Part shown: in pieces, positions 55,887 through 63,892 of the stretch
Layout: every line of letters starts with the position of its first letter
Numbering within the stretch: the first letter of the stretch is position 1
From: an uncultured Clostridia bacterium
GTDB lineage: Bacteria; Bacillota; Clostridia; TANB77; UBA1234
Length of the DNA: 64,000 bases
Direction: 5' to 3'
NCBI GenBank assembly: GCA_934149305.1
Contig: CAKPEF010000002.1
Span: forward strand, 1-64,000
Notes under the pieces: generated by a model
What the model saw: the letters and a program-made list of their open reading frames with translations, nothing else
The model's database searches: none
What the model was told of the DNA's origin: nothing
Program-made: the position numbers and the translations under genes

Positions 55887-56978
55887 ATGAAAGGTGTACT
55901 TATTTCTGGTTATTATGGATTTAACAATACTGGTGATGAAGCAATGATAGAAACATTATCAATGGAACTTGCTAAAAAAAATTACAGATTAGTAGTTTTA
56001 TCGTCAAATCCAGATAGAACAAGAGAGTTATATAATGTTGAAGCATATGACAGGTATAAATTTTTTAGTATAGTAAAAGCTATTAAGAATACAGATATAC
56101 TAGTAAGTGGCGGAGGCACATTATTTCAAGATATAACAAGTAAGAAAAGCATTTGGTATTATCTTGGAATAGTAAAACTTGCGCAATGGATGGGCAAAAA
56201 AGTGTGCATAGCGTACCAAGGAATGGGACCAATAAATACAAAGTTTTATAGATGGCTTACCAAAACAACACTAAATAGAAAAAGCGTAAAACTAATTGCG
56301 TTAAGAGATAAACAAGCATACGAATATGCAAAAGAAATGGGTGTTAAAGAAGAAAAAATGGTTCTTTCATCTGATATGATTTTTATGATGAAACCTCCTG
56401 CTAAGGAACGTTCACTTAAAATATTAAAAGATAATGTTCATGGATATAAAGGAGATGAAAAGCTTATCGGTTTTTCTGTTAGAGAATGGAAAGATAAAGA
56501 TAGGACGGACTTGTTTGCAGAGGTTGCAGATAAACTAGTAGAGAAATACAATGCGAGAATTGTATTCTTTCCTTTTCATAAACCAAAAGATGCAGAGATA
56601 AGTAAAATAATAATGCATAAGATGAAACACGAAGACAAAACTGTTTTAATGCCAAATAGATACTTGCCATCAGAAATTTTAGGAACAATGGGACTCATGG
56701 ATGTAAATATTGGCGTTAGACTACATGCATTAGTTTTTTCAGCTTTAATGAATGTGCCAACAATAGGAATATCATATGAACCAAAGATAGATGGCTTTTT
56801 AGAAATGATAGATATGACTCCAGTTTGTACATATGAAAATATATCAGTTGAAAAAATATTAGAAAAAGTTGAATATTTTATGCAAAATAAAAATGTCAAT
56901 TATGCAGAAAAAACAGAAAAATTTGCTCAAATGGGTAAGGATGTTTTAGACAAAATTATAAAAGAATTAGATGAGTAG
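55887..56978 (+). CDS. csaB: Polysaccharide pyruvyl transferase, CsaB-like
   Basis: 363 aa from the ATG at 55887 (MKGVLISGYYGFNNTGDEAM), preceded by GGGTGA; the ATG at 55848 lacks a ribosome site and overlaps the promoter. Family motifs: GYYGFNNTGDEAM, SGGGTLFQD, and the C-terminal GVRLHALVFSALMNVPTIGISY. CsaB adds ketal pyruvate to a secondary cell-wall polysaccharide, which in relatives anchors SLH-domain surface proteins. Neither giant protein here has an SLH domain that I can see, so a link to them is only a possibility. A repeat array follows. Confidence 0.85.
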   Translation: MKGVLISGYYGFNNTGDEAMIETLSMELAKKNYRLVVLSSNPDRTRELYNVEAYDRYKFFSIVKAIKNTDILVSGGGTLFQDITSKKSIWYYLGIVKLAQWMGKKVCIAYQGMGPINTKFYRWLTKTTLNRKSVKLIALRDKQAYEYAKEMGVKEEKMVLSSDMIFMMKPPAKERSLKILKDNVHGYKGDEKLIGFSVREWKDKDRTDLFAEVADKLVEKYNARIVFFPFHKPKDAEISKIIMHKMKHEDKTVLMPNRYLPSEILGTMGLMDVNIGVRLHALVFSALMNVPTIGISYEPKIDGFLEMIDMTPVCTYENISVEKILEKVEYFMQNKNVNYAEKTEKFAQMGKDVLDKIIKELDE

Positions 56979-56999
56979 AATAAATCAAATTAGCAAAAA

Positions 57000-57240
57000 A
57001 ATGTAGCTTAAGCCTAAGCGTGCTCCATAAATGAAATTAGAAGAAAAACAATATGTTAGTGCAAAAAAATGTAGCGGAGCACAGTGTGCTCCATAAATAA
57101 ATTGAAATTAGAAGGAAAACAATATATTAGCGCAAAAAAATGTAGCGGAGCTTAAGTGTGCTCCATAAAAAACAAAATTAGAAGAAAAACAATATATTAG
57201 CGCAAAAAGTAGCTTAAGCCTAAGCGTGCTCCATATATAT
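57000..57240. repeat. Four-copy tandem array of the palindromic core, 67-71 bp period
   Basis: GTAGC landmarks at 57003, 57071, 57142 and 57209. Cores alternate between GTAGCTTAAGCCTAAGCGTG and GTAGCGGAGCACAGTGTGCT types, separated by ATTAGAAG(A/G)AAAACAATAT. The same core builds the array beside the integrase at 21.8 kb, but the spacers are different, so each array arose on its own. It fills the gap between csaB and yitT. Confidence 0.85.
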
Positions 57241-57256
57241 AATTAAGAGGTGAAAT

Positions 57257-58106
57257 ATGAAAAAAGATAAACTAAGAATTTTATTAGATTATGTTATGCT
57301 AATTGGCGGCAGCCTAATGGTTGGCATTAGTATCGGTTCAATATTATTGCCTGTCAAAATATCAACAGGAGGTTTTTCACGGAATAGCAACAATACTTTA
57401 TTATCTTTTTAAGCTACCAGCCAGCATTGGAATTGTACTTATAAACATTCCTGCATTTCTTATAACCTGGAAAGTTGTAGGACTTGAATATGGTTTCAAA
57501 AGTCTTATTGGAATGCTAGGTTGTTCACTTGGAATATCAATAGGAGGCAGCTTTGGAGGACTTACAACAGATTTTATGCTTGCTGCATTATATGGAGGAG
57601 TTGTTTCAGGAATAGGAACAGCGCTAACATATAGAGCAGGAGGATCAACAGGTGGAACAGACTTGATTGCTAAATTGGTACATGTGAAAAATTCATACAT
57701 GAATATGGGTAATATACTCCTTGCAGTAGATGGTATAATAATTACAATATTAACAATAACATTTAAAGATGTGAGTATTGCGTTATATTCTATTGTCGCA
57801 GTATTTGTAATGACAAAAGTATTAAATCTAATTTTAGAGGGTGTAGATTACGCTAAAGCTGTATTTATAATAACAGAAAAACCAGAAGAAATATCAGACT
57901 TAATACACGAAGAAATAAAAAGGACTTCGACTAAAATAAATGCCGAGGGAACATACATGCATAAAGAAAAATATATTTTACTTTGTGTAGTAAATAATAA
58001 AGAAATACCCCAATTAAAACAAATAGTAAAACAAGTTGATGATAAATCATTTACAATAGTGACAACCGTTACAGAAGCAATTGGAGAAGGATTTAAAGTA
58101 AGCTAA
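57257..58106 (+). CDS. YitT family membrane protein (DUF161/DUF2179), read with one +1 shift at CGG 57380
   Basis: Start ATG at 57257 after AGAGGTG. The frame gives MKKDKLRILLDYVMLIGG...VKISTGGFS, then CGG; skipping one base continues GIATILYYLFKLPASIGIVL and runs to 58106, 282 aa in total, the normal family length. Membrane segments occupy about residues 10-175 with the conserved GG(F/V)SGI and STGGTDLIA motifs. The C-terminal DUF2179 domain (TSTKINAEGTYMHKEKYILL) is cytoplasmic. The transported substrate is unknown for the family. Without the shift only 56 codons would be made, and the downstream frame lacks a start with a ribosome site. Confidence 0.9.
57380..57382 (+). other. +1 frameshift site at zero-frame CGG in yitT-like gene
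   Basis: GGA GGT TTT TCA CGG AAT AGC in zero frame stops after ten more codons at TAA. Skipping the C gives TCA GGA ATA GCA ACA ATA = SGIATI, the conserved motif of the family. The position is fixed on both sides by conserved sequence. Confidence 0.92.
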
Positions 58107-58127
58107 AAATAAAAGGAGGAATTCTAG

Positions 58128-58919
58128 TTGACTAGAGAATCGATAGCAGACTTAGAAAAAATTGCGAAAGAAGTTAGAAAGGATATATTGTTCGAGGTAT
58201 ATAATGCAAACTCTGGCCATGTAGGTGGAGCATTATCATGTGCAGATATATTAGTTGCAATATACTTTAACTTAATAAATGAGGGAGATAAAATCGTACT
58301 TTCAAAAGGGCATGCATCAGCAGCTCTATACGCAGTGCTTGCAGAAAAAGGTTTCTTCCCAAAAGAGGAGCTTGCAACTTTTAGAAAAATAAACAGTAGA
58401 CTTCAGGGGCATCCATCTTATGTTAAAACTCCAGGAATAGATGCGAGCAGTGGCTCATTAGGACAAGGCTTGTCTGTAGCAAATGGAATAGCCCTTTCAT
58501 TTAAGTTGGATAAAAAATCAAATCATGTATATGCAATTTTAGGTGATGGCGAAATTCAGGAGGGACAAATATGGGAAGCGTTAATGACAGCAAATCATTA
58601 CAAACTAAACAACTTAATTGCCTTCTTAGATTACAACAAACTTCAAATAGATGGTACAAACGAAGAAGTAATGAAAGTGGCTCCTGTGAAAGAAAAATTT
58701 GAAGCGTTTGGATTTTTTGTACAAGAAATAGATGGACATGATTTTGAAAAAATTATATGGGCAGTCAAAAATGCTAAAAAGCAGTCAAAACCTTCGATTA
58801 TAATAGCAAATACAATAAAGGGAAAAGGAGTTTCTTTTATGGAAAACAAGTGCGAATGGCACGGAAAAGCACCTAAAAAAGAAGAATACGAAATGGCAAT
58901 AAGTGAACTTGAAAAATAA
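58128..58919 (+). CDS. Transketolase, N-terminal subunit
   Basis: 263 aa. Covers the TPP-binding domain: SGHVGGALSCADILVAIYF, KGHASAALYAVLAEKG, and the diphosphate motif GDGEIQEGQIWEALMTANHY...N. TTG start at 58128 after AAAAGGAGG. Together with the C-terminal subunit encoded from 59079 it forms a split transketolase that moves two-carbon units in the pentose phosphate pathway. A mobile element separates the two halves. Confidence 0.95.
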   Translation: MTRESIADLEKIAKEVRKDILFEVYNANSGHVGGALSCADILVAIYFNLINEGDKIVLSKGHASAALYAVLAEKGFFPKEELATFRKINSRLQGHPSYVKTPGIDASSGSLGQGLSVANGIALSFKLDKKSNHVYAILGDGEIQEGQIWEALMTANHYKLNNLIAFLDYNKLQIDGTNEEVMKVAPVKEKFEAFGFFVQEIDGHDFEKIIWAVKNAKKQSKPSIIIANTIKGKGVSFMENKCEWHGKAPKKEEYEMAISELEK

Positions 58920-58920
58920 A

Positions 58921-59057
58921 GGTAGTGTAAACTAATTTATGAAAAAATATAAAATAGCTGAAAAAAGTAGAGGAGCTTAAGTGTGCTCCATAAAAACTAA
59001 TTGATAGCAGTACATTAAAATAAAGCCGAAAAAATATTATAATTAGTGAATACAACC
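58921..59057 (+). mobile_element. MITE family 2 copy between the two transketolase genes
   Basis: 137 bp: ends GGTAGTGTAAACTAATTT and AATTAGTGAATACAACC are inverted repeats, with the family core in the middle (GAGGAGCTTAAGTGTGCTCC). No clear target duplication here. It begins one base after the tktN-like stop codon. It contains TATTATAAT near its right end, which could serve as a -10 box for the next gene. Confidence 0.8.
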
Positions 59058-59078
59058 GCTAAAGAGAGGAGAAATATA

Positions 59079-60002
59079 ATGAAAGCCACAAGAGATAGTT
59101 ATGGTGAAGCGTTAGTTGAACTTGGGAAAAAAAATGAAAAAATAGTTGTTTTAGATGCGGACCTTGCAACAGCCACAAAAACAATTGAATTTAAAAAAGA
59201 ATTTCCAAATAGATTTTTTGATATTGGTATCGCGGAACAAGATATGATGGGAACTGCTGCAGGCCTTGCTCTAGGCGGTAAAATTCCATTTGCTAGCACA
59301 TTTGCTGTATTTGCATCAGGCAGAGCGTATGATCAAATTAGAAATCAAATATGTTATTCAAATTTAAATGTAAAAATTGCTGCAACTCATGCAGGGATAA
59401 CAGTTGGAGAAGATGGAGCTTCTCATCAATCGCTTGAAGATTTAGCTTTAATGAGAGCAATACCAAACATGACAGTTTTTTCTCCATCAGATGATTTAGA
59501 AACAAAATGGGCGGTAGAAGAAAGTGTCAAAATAAAAGGCCCAGTGTATATAAGACTTACAAGGCCAAAAACAGAAGAAATATATAAAGATATGTCTAGA
59601 TTTTGTTTTGGAAAAGTAGTTACACATGGAACAGGAGAAGATGCCACAATAATTGCAACAGGAGTAACTGCTATCGAAAGTTTAAAAGCGCAAGAAATTC
59701 TAAAGAATAAAGGCATAAATGTTAGAGTTTTAGATATTCATACAATAAAACCAATAGATAAAGAAGCTATAGTAAAAGCAGCAAAAGAAACAAAACATAT
59801 TGTAACAGTTGAAGATCACAGCATAATAGGTGGGCTTGGAAGCACGGTGTGCGAAGTTCTTTCAGAAGAATACCCAGTAAAAGTCACAAGAATGGGTATA
59901 AATGATGAATTTGGTCAATCTGGAAAATGGGATGAACTAATGAAATATTATAAAATAGACTCGGTTTCTATAGCAAATAGAGTTGAAAACCTTTGCAAAT
60001 AG
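59079..60002 (+). CDS. Transketolase, C-terminal subunit
   Basis: 307 aa from the ATG at 59079, with GAGAGGAG eight bases upstream; the in-frame GTG at 59046 lies in the mobile element. Contains the pyrimidine-binding domain (DIGIAEQDMMGTAAGLALGG, with the catalytic Glu in AEQD) and the C-terminal domain (RVLDIHTIKPID...VTVEDHSIIGGLGS). Partner of the preceding gene. Confidence 0.94.
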   Translation: MKATRDSYGEALVELGKKNEKIVVLDADLATATKTIEFKKEFPNRFFDIGIAEQDMMGTAAGLALGGKIPFASTFAVFASGRAYDQIRNQICYSNLNVKIAATHAGITVGEDGASHQSLEDLALMRAIPNMTVFSPSDDLETKWAVEESVKIKGPVYIRLTRPKTEEIYKDMSRFCFGKVVTHGTGEDATIIATGVTAIESLKAQEILKNKGINVRVLDIHTIKPIDKEAIVKAAKETKHIVTVEDHSIIGGLGSTVCEVLSEEYPVKVTRMGINDEFGQSGKWDELMKYYKIDSVSIANRVENLCK

Positions 60003-60014
60003 TAGAATTTATGG

Positions 60015-60020
60015 TATAAT
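60015..60020 (+). promoter_or_regulatory. Promoter of the pilin-like gene
   Basis: TATAAT at 60015-60020 with TTGCAA (59993-59998, spacer 16) inside the end of the transketolase gene; leader of about 100 bases. Confidence 0.5.
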
Positions 60021-60131
60021 TTAAGTAGTTATGTAGAAGTAGTTTATAAAAAATACTATCAAATACTATCTAAAGTGAGTAATGTAAAAAGTGTACCTTA
60101 TAAAGAAGAAAAAGCAAGGGAGTGATGAGCT

Positions 60132-60569
60132 ATGAGGATATCTAAAAGAATATTTACAATGTGTTTACTATTGTTTGTGATGTTTTCGAGTATGATTTAT
60201 GCGTTTGATCCTGCGATAAGCGACCCAATTCCAAATCCGAGTGTAGATTCTGGTGTTTCTAAAATGGTAAATATTATCTTAGGTGTAATACAATGGGTTG
60301 GTTATGCAATAGCAATAGGAATGCTTATATATGTAGGAATAAAATACTTAATGTCTTCTGCAAATGAGAAAGCGAATTTAAAACAAGACAGCATAAACCT
60401 TTTAATAGGTGCTATAGTTATATTTGCGGCAGTTACAATATGCACATGGTGCGTAACATTCTTTAAGTCAGCTGGTGGTGGCGGAGCTGCTGGTGGTTCA
60501 ACACCAGGTGTTAGTGCACCAAGTGGTAGTGTACCAAGTGGTAGTGCACCTATTATAGGAGAAGAATAA
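60132..60569 (+). CDS. Small secreted/membrane protein of the T4SS pilin (TrbC/VirB2-like) type
   Basis: 145 aa. Signal-like N-terminus (ISKRIFTMCLLLFVMFSSMIYA-FDP), then two hydrophobic helices (MVNIILGVIQWVGYAIAIGMLIYVGIKYLM and LLIGAIVIFAAVTICTWCVTFF) around a short charged loop, then a Gly/Ser/Pro-rich tail with PSGS repeats. This is the two-helix layout of VirB2/TrbC pilins. It has no other type IV secretion genes beside it, so the role is unclear. ATG at 60132 after AAGGGAG. Confidence 0.7.
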   Translation: MRISKRIFTMCLLLFVMFSSMIYAFDPAISDPIPNPSVDSGVSKMVNIILGVIQWVGYAIAIGMLIYVGIKYLMSSANEKANLKQDSINLLIGAIVIFAAVTICTWCVTFFKSAGGGGAAGGSTPGVSAPSGSVPSGSAPIIGEE

Positions 60570-60585
60570 TAAATAAACATATATT

Positions 60586-60621
60586 AAACTCACACTGATT
60601 TTAAACCAGTGTGAGTTTTTT
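60586..60621 (+). terminator. Terminator after the pilin-like gene
   Basis: AAACTCACACTG pairs with CAGTGTGAGTTTTTT; strong stem and T-tract. Confidence 0.92.
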
Positions 60622-60837
60622 GTGTCATGATGGGATTTCATTATCAAATTTACATAAATAAAAAACAAAAAATTCACAATACCACTAGTTGATTTTATTT
60701 TCTAATATTGTTATAATTTAGGTGAATATGAATTTTAGAGTAAATTTGTATTAAATTTTTGTGAAAAAATATCTAAAAATTAGTAAAGCAGTTTAAGATA
60801 CAGTAAATCTAATTTACGATTATTTAGGAGGATCTAA

Positions 60838-61533
60838 ATGATAATTTTTGATGATGTGTGTAAGGTGTATGATACTGGTACAGAAGCAGTTAAACACACA
60901 ACACTTGAAATAGAAAAAGGTGAATTTGCTTTTATAGTTGGTCCTAGTGGCTGTGGTAAATCCACTCTTATGAAAATGCTTTTAAAAGAGGTTGAACCTA
61001 CATCTGGTAGTATCTATATAAACGGAAAAGATATTACAAAAATTCCTAAAAATAAAGTTCCGCTTCTTAGAAGAAAAATGGGCATAGTCTTTCAAGATTT
61101 TAGACTTTTGTCAGATAGAACAATATATGAAAATGTTGCATACGCAATGAGAGTGATTGGCGCAAGACCTAGTGCAATAAAAAAGCAAGTGCCAATGGTT
61201 TTATCACTTGTAGGATTACTTAACAAATCTAAGATGTACCCTGATGAATTATCTGGTGGAGAACAACAAAGAGTAGCAGTTGCGCGTGCAATAGTAAATA
61301 ATCCAATGATGCTTATAGCAGATGAACCAACAGGTAACTTAGATCCGGATACAGCTTGGGAGATTATGTCTTTATTAAATGATATAAATAGGAGAGGTAC
61401 TACAGTAGTTGTTGCAACACATGCTAAAGAAATTGTAGATAAAATGCAAAAAAGAGTTATAGCAATTGAAAATGGAACTGTTTGTAGTGACATTAAGAAA
61501 GGTGTGTATAGTAATGAACATAAGTACAATTAG
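60838..61533 (+). CDS. ftsE: Cell division ATP-binding protein FtsE
   Basis: 231 aa. Walker A GPSGCGKST near 36-44, ABC signature LSGGEQQRVAVARA, Walker B MLIADEPTGNLD. Forms a complex with FtsX that controls peptidoglycan hydrolases at the division site. ATG at 60838 after AGGAGG. Overlaps ftsX by 20 bp, so the two are translationally coupled. Confidence 0.95.
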   Translation: MIIFDDVCKVYDTGTEAVKHTTLEIEKGEFAFIVGPSGCGKSTLMKMLLKEVEPTSGSIYINGKDITKIPKNKVPLLRRKMGIVFQDFRLLSDRTIYENVAYAMRVIGARPSAIKKQVPMVLSLVGLLNKSKMYPDELSGGEQQRVAVARAIVNNPMMLIADEPTGNLDPDTAWEIMSLLNDINRRGTTVVVATHAKEIVDKMQKRVIAIENGTVCSDIKKGVYSNEHKYN

Positions 61534-62401
61534 TTATTGGTTTTACGAAGCTTTTGAAAGCATGCGCAAAAACATAAAAAATGTGCTTATTTCAGTAAGC
61601 ACGATGTTTGCAACAATGCTTATTGTTGCTATAGGATTTATAGTTTTTAAAAACTCACAATTTGTAATAGATCAAAAACAAGATGCAAGCTCTAAGATTA
61701 TTGCATTTTTAGATTATGATGTGACAAACGAAAAAATCGAAATAATAAGAGCAAAGACGCAGCTAATAGATGGTGTAAAAGATATAGAATTTTATGATTC
61801 AGAAAAAGCAATAGCGTATGCAAGAAGTATAGAAAATGGCAAACTTACAGAAGGGTATGATGATGAAACATTAAAAGAAGTATTTCAGCCATTTTTTAAA
61901 ATAACATTTGAAACAATAGAGGCAGAAAAAGAAATATCTGGTACACTTAAATCGTTAGATGGAGTAGAAGATGTAAGAGTTAGCGAAAGTGCTGTTGAGT
62001 CAATAAAAAAGGCTAAATCAACAAGAATTATAGCAATTACATCAATGATCTTAATTATAGAATTATCAGTATTTCTTATGGTTAATACAACAAAGCTTAT
62101 GCTTTATGCAAGAAGAAAAGAAATATCAATAATGAAATATGTTGGTGCAAAAGATGGCTTTGTAAAAATGCCATTTGCAATAGAGGGCGTTATAATGTCT
62201 CTAGTAGCAGTATTTTGCGTAATAGTTTTAATTTCACTTTGTTATACACCGGTTACGCAAATGATAAATCAAAATAATACATATCAATACATGAAAATCG
62301 GAGAGCTTTTACCAGATTTAAAAACCATGCTAATTATTATAGGTTGCTTTATAGGAATTTTCGGAAGCACAATGTCTATGAACAAGTATTTAGATGTGTA
62401 A
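61514..62401 (+). CDS. ftsX: Cell division protein FtsX
   Basis: 295 aa from the ATG at 61514 (MNISTISYWFYEAFESMRKN), with AAAGGTG upstream inside ftsE; a longer in-frame start at 61466 would only add residues read from ftsE. One N-terminal and three C-terminal membrane segments surround an extracellular domain (FLDYDVTNEKIEII...), as in other Gram-positive FtsX proteins. It passes FtsE ATPase activity to extracellular hydrolases; the M23 protein two features downstream is a likely partner. Confidence 0.94.
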   Translation: MNISTISYWFYEAFESMRKNIKNVLISVSTMFATMLIVAIGFIVFKNSQFVIDQKQDASSKIIAFLDYDVTNEKIEIIRAKTQLIDGVKDIEFYDSEKAIAYARSIENGKLTEGYDDETLKEVFQPFFKITFETIEAEKEISGTLKSLDGVEDVRVSESAVESIKKAKSTRIIAITSMILIIELSVFLMVNTTKLMLYARRKEISIMKYVGAKDGFVKMPFAIEGVIMSLVAVFCVIVLISLCYTPVTQMINQNNTYQYMKIGELLPDLKTMLIIIGCFIGIFGSTMSMNKYLDV

Positions 62402-62414
62402 AACAAAAGAAAAG

Positions 62415-62551
62415 GGTAGTGTAAACTAATTTATGAAAAAACATAAAACAGTTGCAAAAATGTAGAGGAGCACAGTGTGCTCCATAAAAACTAATTGCTA
62501 GCAGTACACTAAAATAAAATTGGAAAAATATTATAATTAGTAAACACAACC
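62415..62551 (+). mobile_element. MITE family 2 copy with exact 8-bp target duplication
   Basis: 137 bp: ends GGTAGTGTAAACTAATTT and AATTAGTAAACACAACC, with the core GAGGAGCACAGTGTGCTCC. Flanked by AAGAAAAG on both sides (62407-62414 and 62552-62559). It sits between ftsX and its putative hydrolase partner, immediately upstream of the ribosome site. Confidence 0.9.
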
Positions 62552-62574
62552 AAGAAAAGACAGGAGGGTAAAGT

Positions 62575-63708
62575 ATGAAGAAAATAGTTGCTTTAATTGT
62601 TGCAATAATTATTGTTTCATCAAATGTATTTGCTACAAGTACAAGCATAAAAAATCAACTTAAAGATCTCAATAGTCAACAAAAAGATGCCAAAAATGAA
62701 TTAAATCAAAATCAAGCAGATCAAAAAGATGTATTAAAACAAATTGATAAATTAGATCAAAACATAAACACAACAGAAACTCAAATAGAAAATACAAAAA
62801 ATGAAATTTCAAGATTAGAAAAAAACATAAAAATAGCAGAAGAAAATATAGACTACATGCAAAAAGAGTATGATAAAAAATTCGAGCTTAGAAAAGAAAG
62901 AGTTAAAGCATATTATAAAAACGGTTCAACATCATTAAGAGATATAGCATATAAAACAGATGACCCAACAGAAATAATCTATAGAGAAAAAATAATAGAA
63001 AAAATATTAAAATATGATGATGATTTAATGACAGAAATAAATGAAGAAAAAGAATCAATAAACGAAGAAAAAATAAAATTAGAAGAAGATAAAGTAGCAT
63101 GTGCGAATTTAAAATCTAAACTAGATGTTAAACTTGCAGGGCTAAATGAGACTGTATCTGTAAAGACAAAATATTTAACACAACTAAAAACAGACCAAAA
63201 AGACTTAGAAAGATCAATAGATGAGATACAAAAAAAGGCAGATGAGTTAGAAGCAGAATTAAAAAGAATAGCAAGTTCTTCAACTACTAGTAAATATACG
63301 GGTGGAACAATGACATGGCCACTTCCAGGTTATTATGGAATAAGCTCATACTTTGGTAACAGATTACACCCAGTATTAAAAGTATATAAAATGCATACAG
63401 GTGTAGATATAGCGGGCGCTGGTTGCAATGGAAAAAATGTAGTTGCAGCAGCTGATGGAAAGGTAATAACAGCAGGATGGATTTCAGGTTATGGATACAC
63501 AGTAATGATAGACCATGGTGGCGGAATAGTTACACTATATGCTCACTCTCAAAAATTATTAGTTAAAAAAGGAGACACAGTAAAAGCTGGCGATGTAATA
63601 ATGCTAGTTGGTTCAACAGGATATGCAACAGGACCTCATGTACACTTTGAGGTAAGAGTAAATGGTAAGTATGTAAATCCATTAGATGGATACATTAAAA
63701 AGAAATAA
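62575..63708 (+). CDS. EnvC/NlpD-like M23 family peptidoglycan hydrolase
   Basis: 377 aa. Signal peptide (KKIVALIVAIIIVSSNVFA-TS), long coiled coil (about 25-230), and a C-terminal LytM/M23 domain with MHTGVDIAG (His and Asp zinc ligands), YGYTVMIDHGGGIVTLYAHS and GPHVHFEVRVNGKYVNP (catalytic HxH). It cleaves peptide cross-links of peptidoglycan. Coiled coil plus M23 directly after ftsEX is the typical arrangement for a hydrolase controlled by FtsEX. ATG at 62575 after AGGAGGG. Confidence 0.92.
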   Translation: MKKIVALIVAIIIVSSNVFATSTSIKNQLKDLNSQQKDAKNELNQNQADQKDVLKQIDKLDQNINTTETQIENTKNEISRLEKNIKIAEENIDYMQKEYDKKFELRKERVKAYYKNGSTSLRDIAYKTDDPTEIIYREKIIEKILKYDDDLMTEINEEKESINEEKIKLEEDKVACANLKSKLDVKLAGLNETVSVKTKYLTQLKTDQKDLERSIDEIQKKADELEAELKRIASSSTTSKYTGGTMTWPLPGYYGISSYFGNRLHPVLKVYKMHTGVDIAGAGCNGKNVVAAADGKVITAGWISGYGYTVMIDHGGGIVTLYAHSQKLLVKKGDTVKAGDVIMLVGSTGYATGPHVHFEVRVNGKYVNPLDGYIKKK

Positions 63709-63716
63709 TGACTTTT

Positions 63717-63754
63717 AGGTCGCCTAAGAGGAAAACCCTTTTCGGCGGCCTTTT
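63717..63754 (+). terminator. Terminator after the M23 hydrolase gene
   Basis: AGGTCGCC...GAGG pairs with CC...GGCGGCCTTTT around an AAAA loop; the stem is GC-rich compared with its surroundings. Confidence 0.85.
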
Positions 63755-63760
63755 AAAATA

Positions 63761-63840
63761 TGCGGTGCAAACTAATTTATGAAAAGATAAAATATGCTGT
63801 AAAACATGTAGCGGAGCTTAGGCGTGCTCCATAAAAAGCA
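63761..63840 (+). mobile_element. Truncated MITE family 2 copy
   Basis: The left part is recognisable (GCGGTGCAAACTAATTTATG and core GTAGCGGAGCTTAGGCGTGC followed by CATAAAAAGCAATTGATAG), but the AATTAGT...CAACC right end is absent. It precedes the RsmC-like gene. Confidence 0.65.
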
Positions 63841-63892
63841 ATTGATAGTTGTAGACTGAAATTAAGTCAAAAATTATAAAGGGGGAATAAAA

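Noticed and set aside
17171..57382. Reading the seven CGG sites simply as pseudogene mutations or random indels
   Set aside because: Random indels would not all bring CGG into the zero frame, would include -1 events, and would be joined by stop codons. The affected genes are otherwise intact and of family length. A systematic base-calling insertion at xxC-GG contexts cannot be excluded without reads and is stated as the main alternative.
17171..57382. CGG as a plain reassigned sense codon or a stop
   Set aside because: Reading CGG as any single amino acid, or as stop, leaves the downstream reading frame wrong at all seven sites; only a +1 move restores the proteins.
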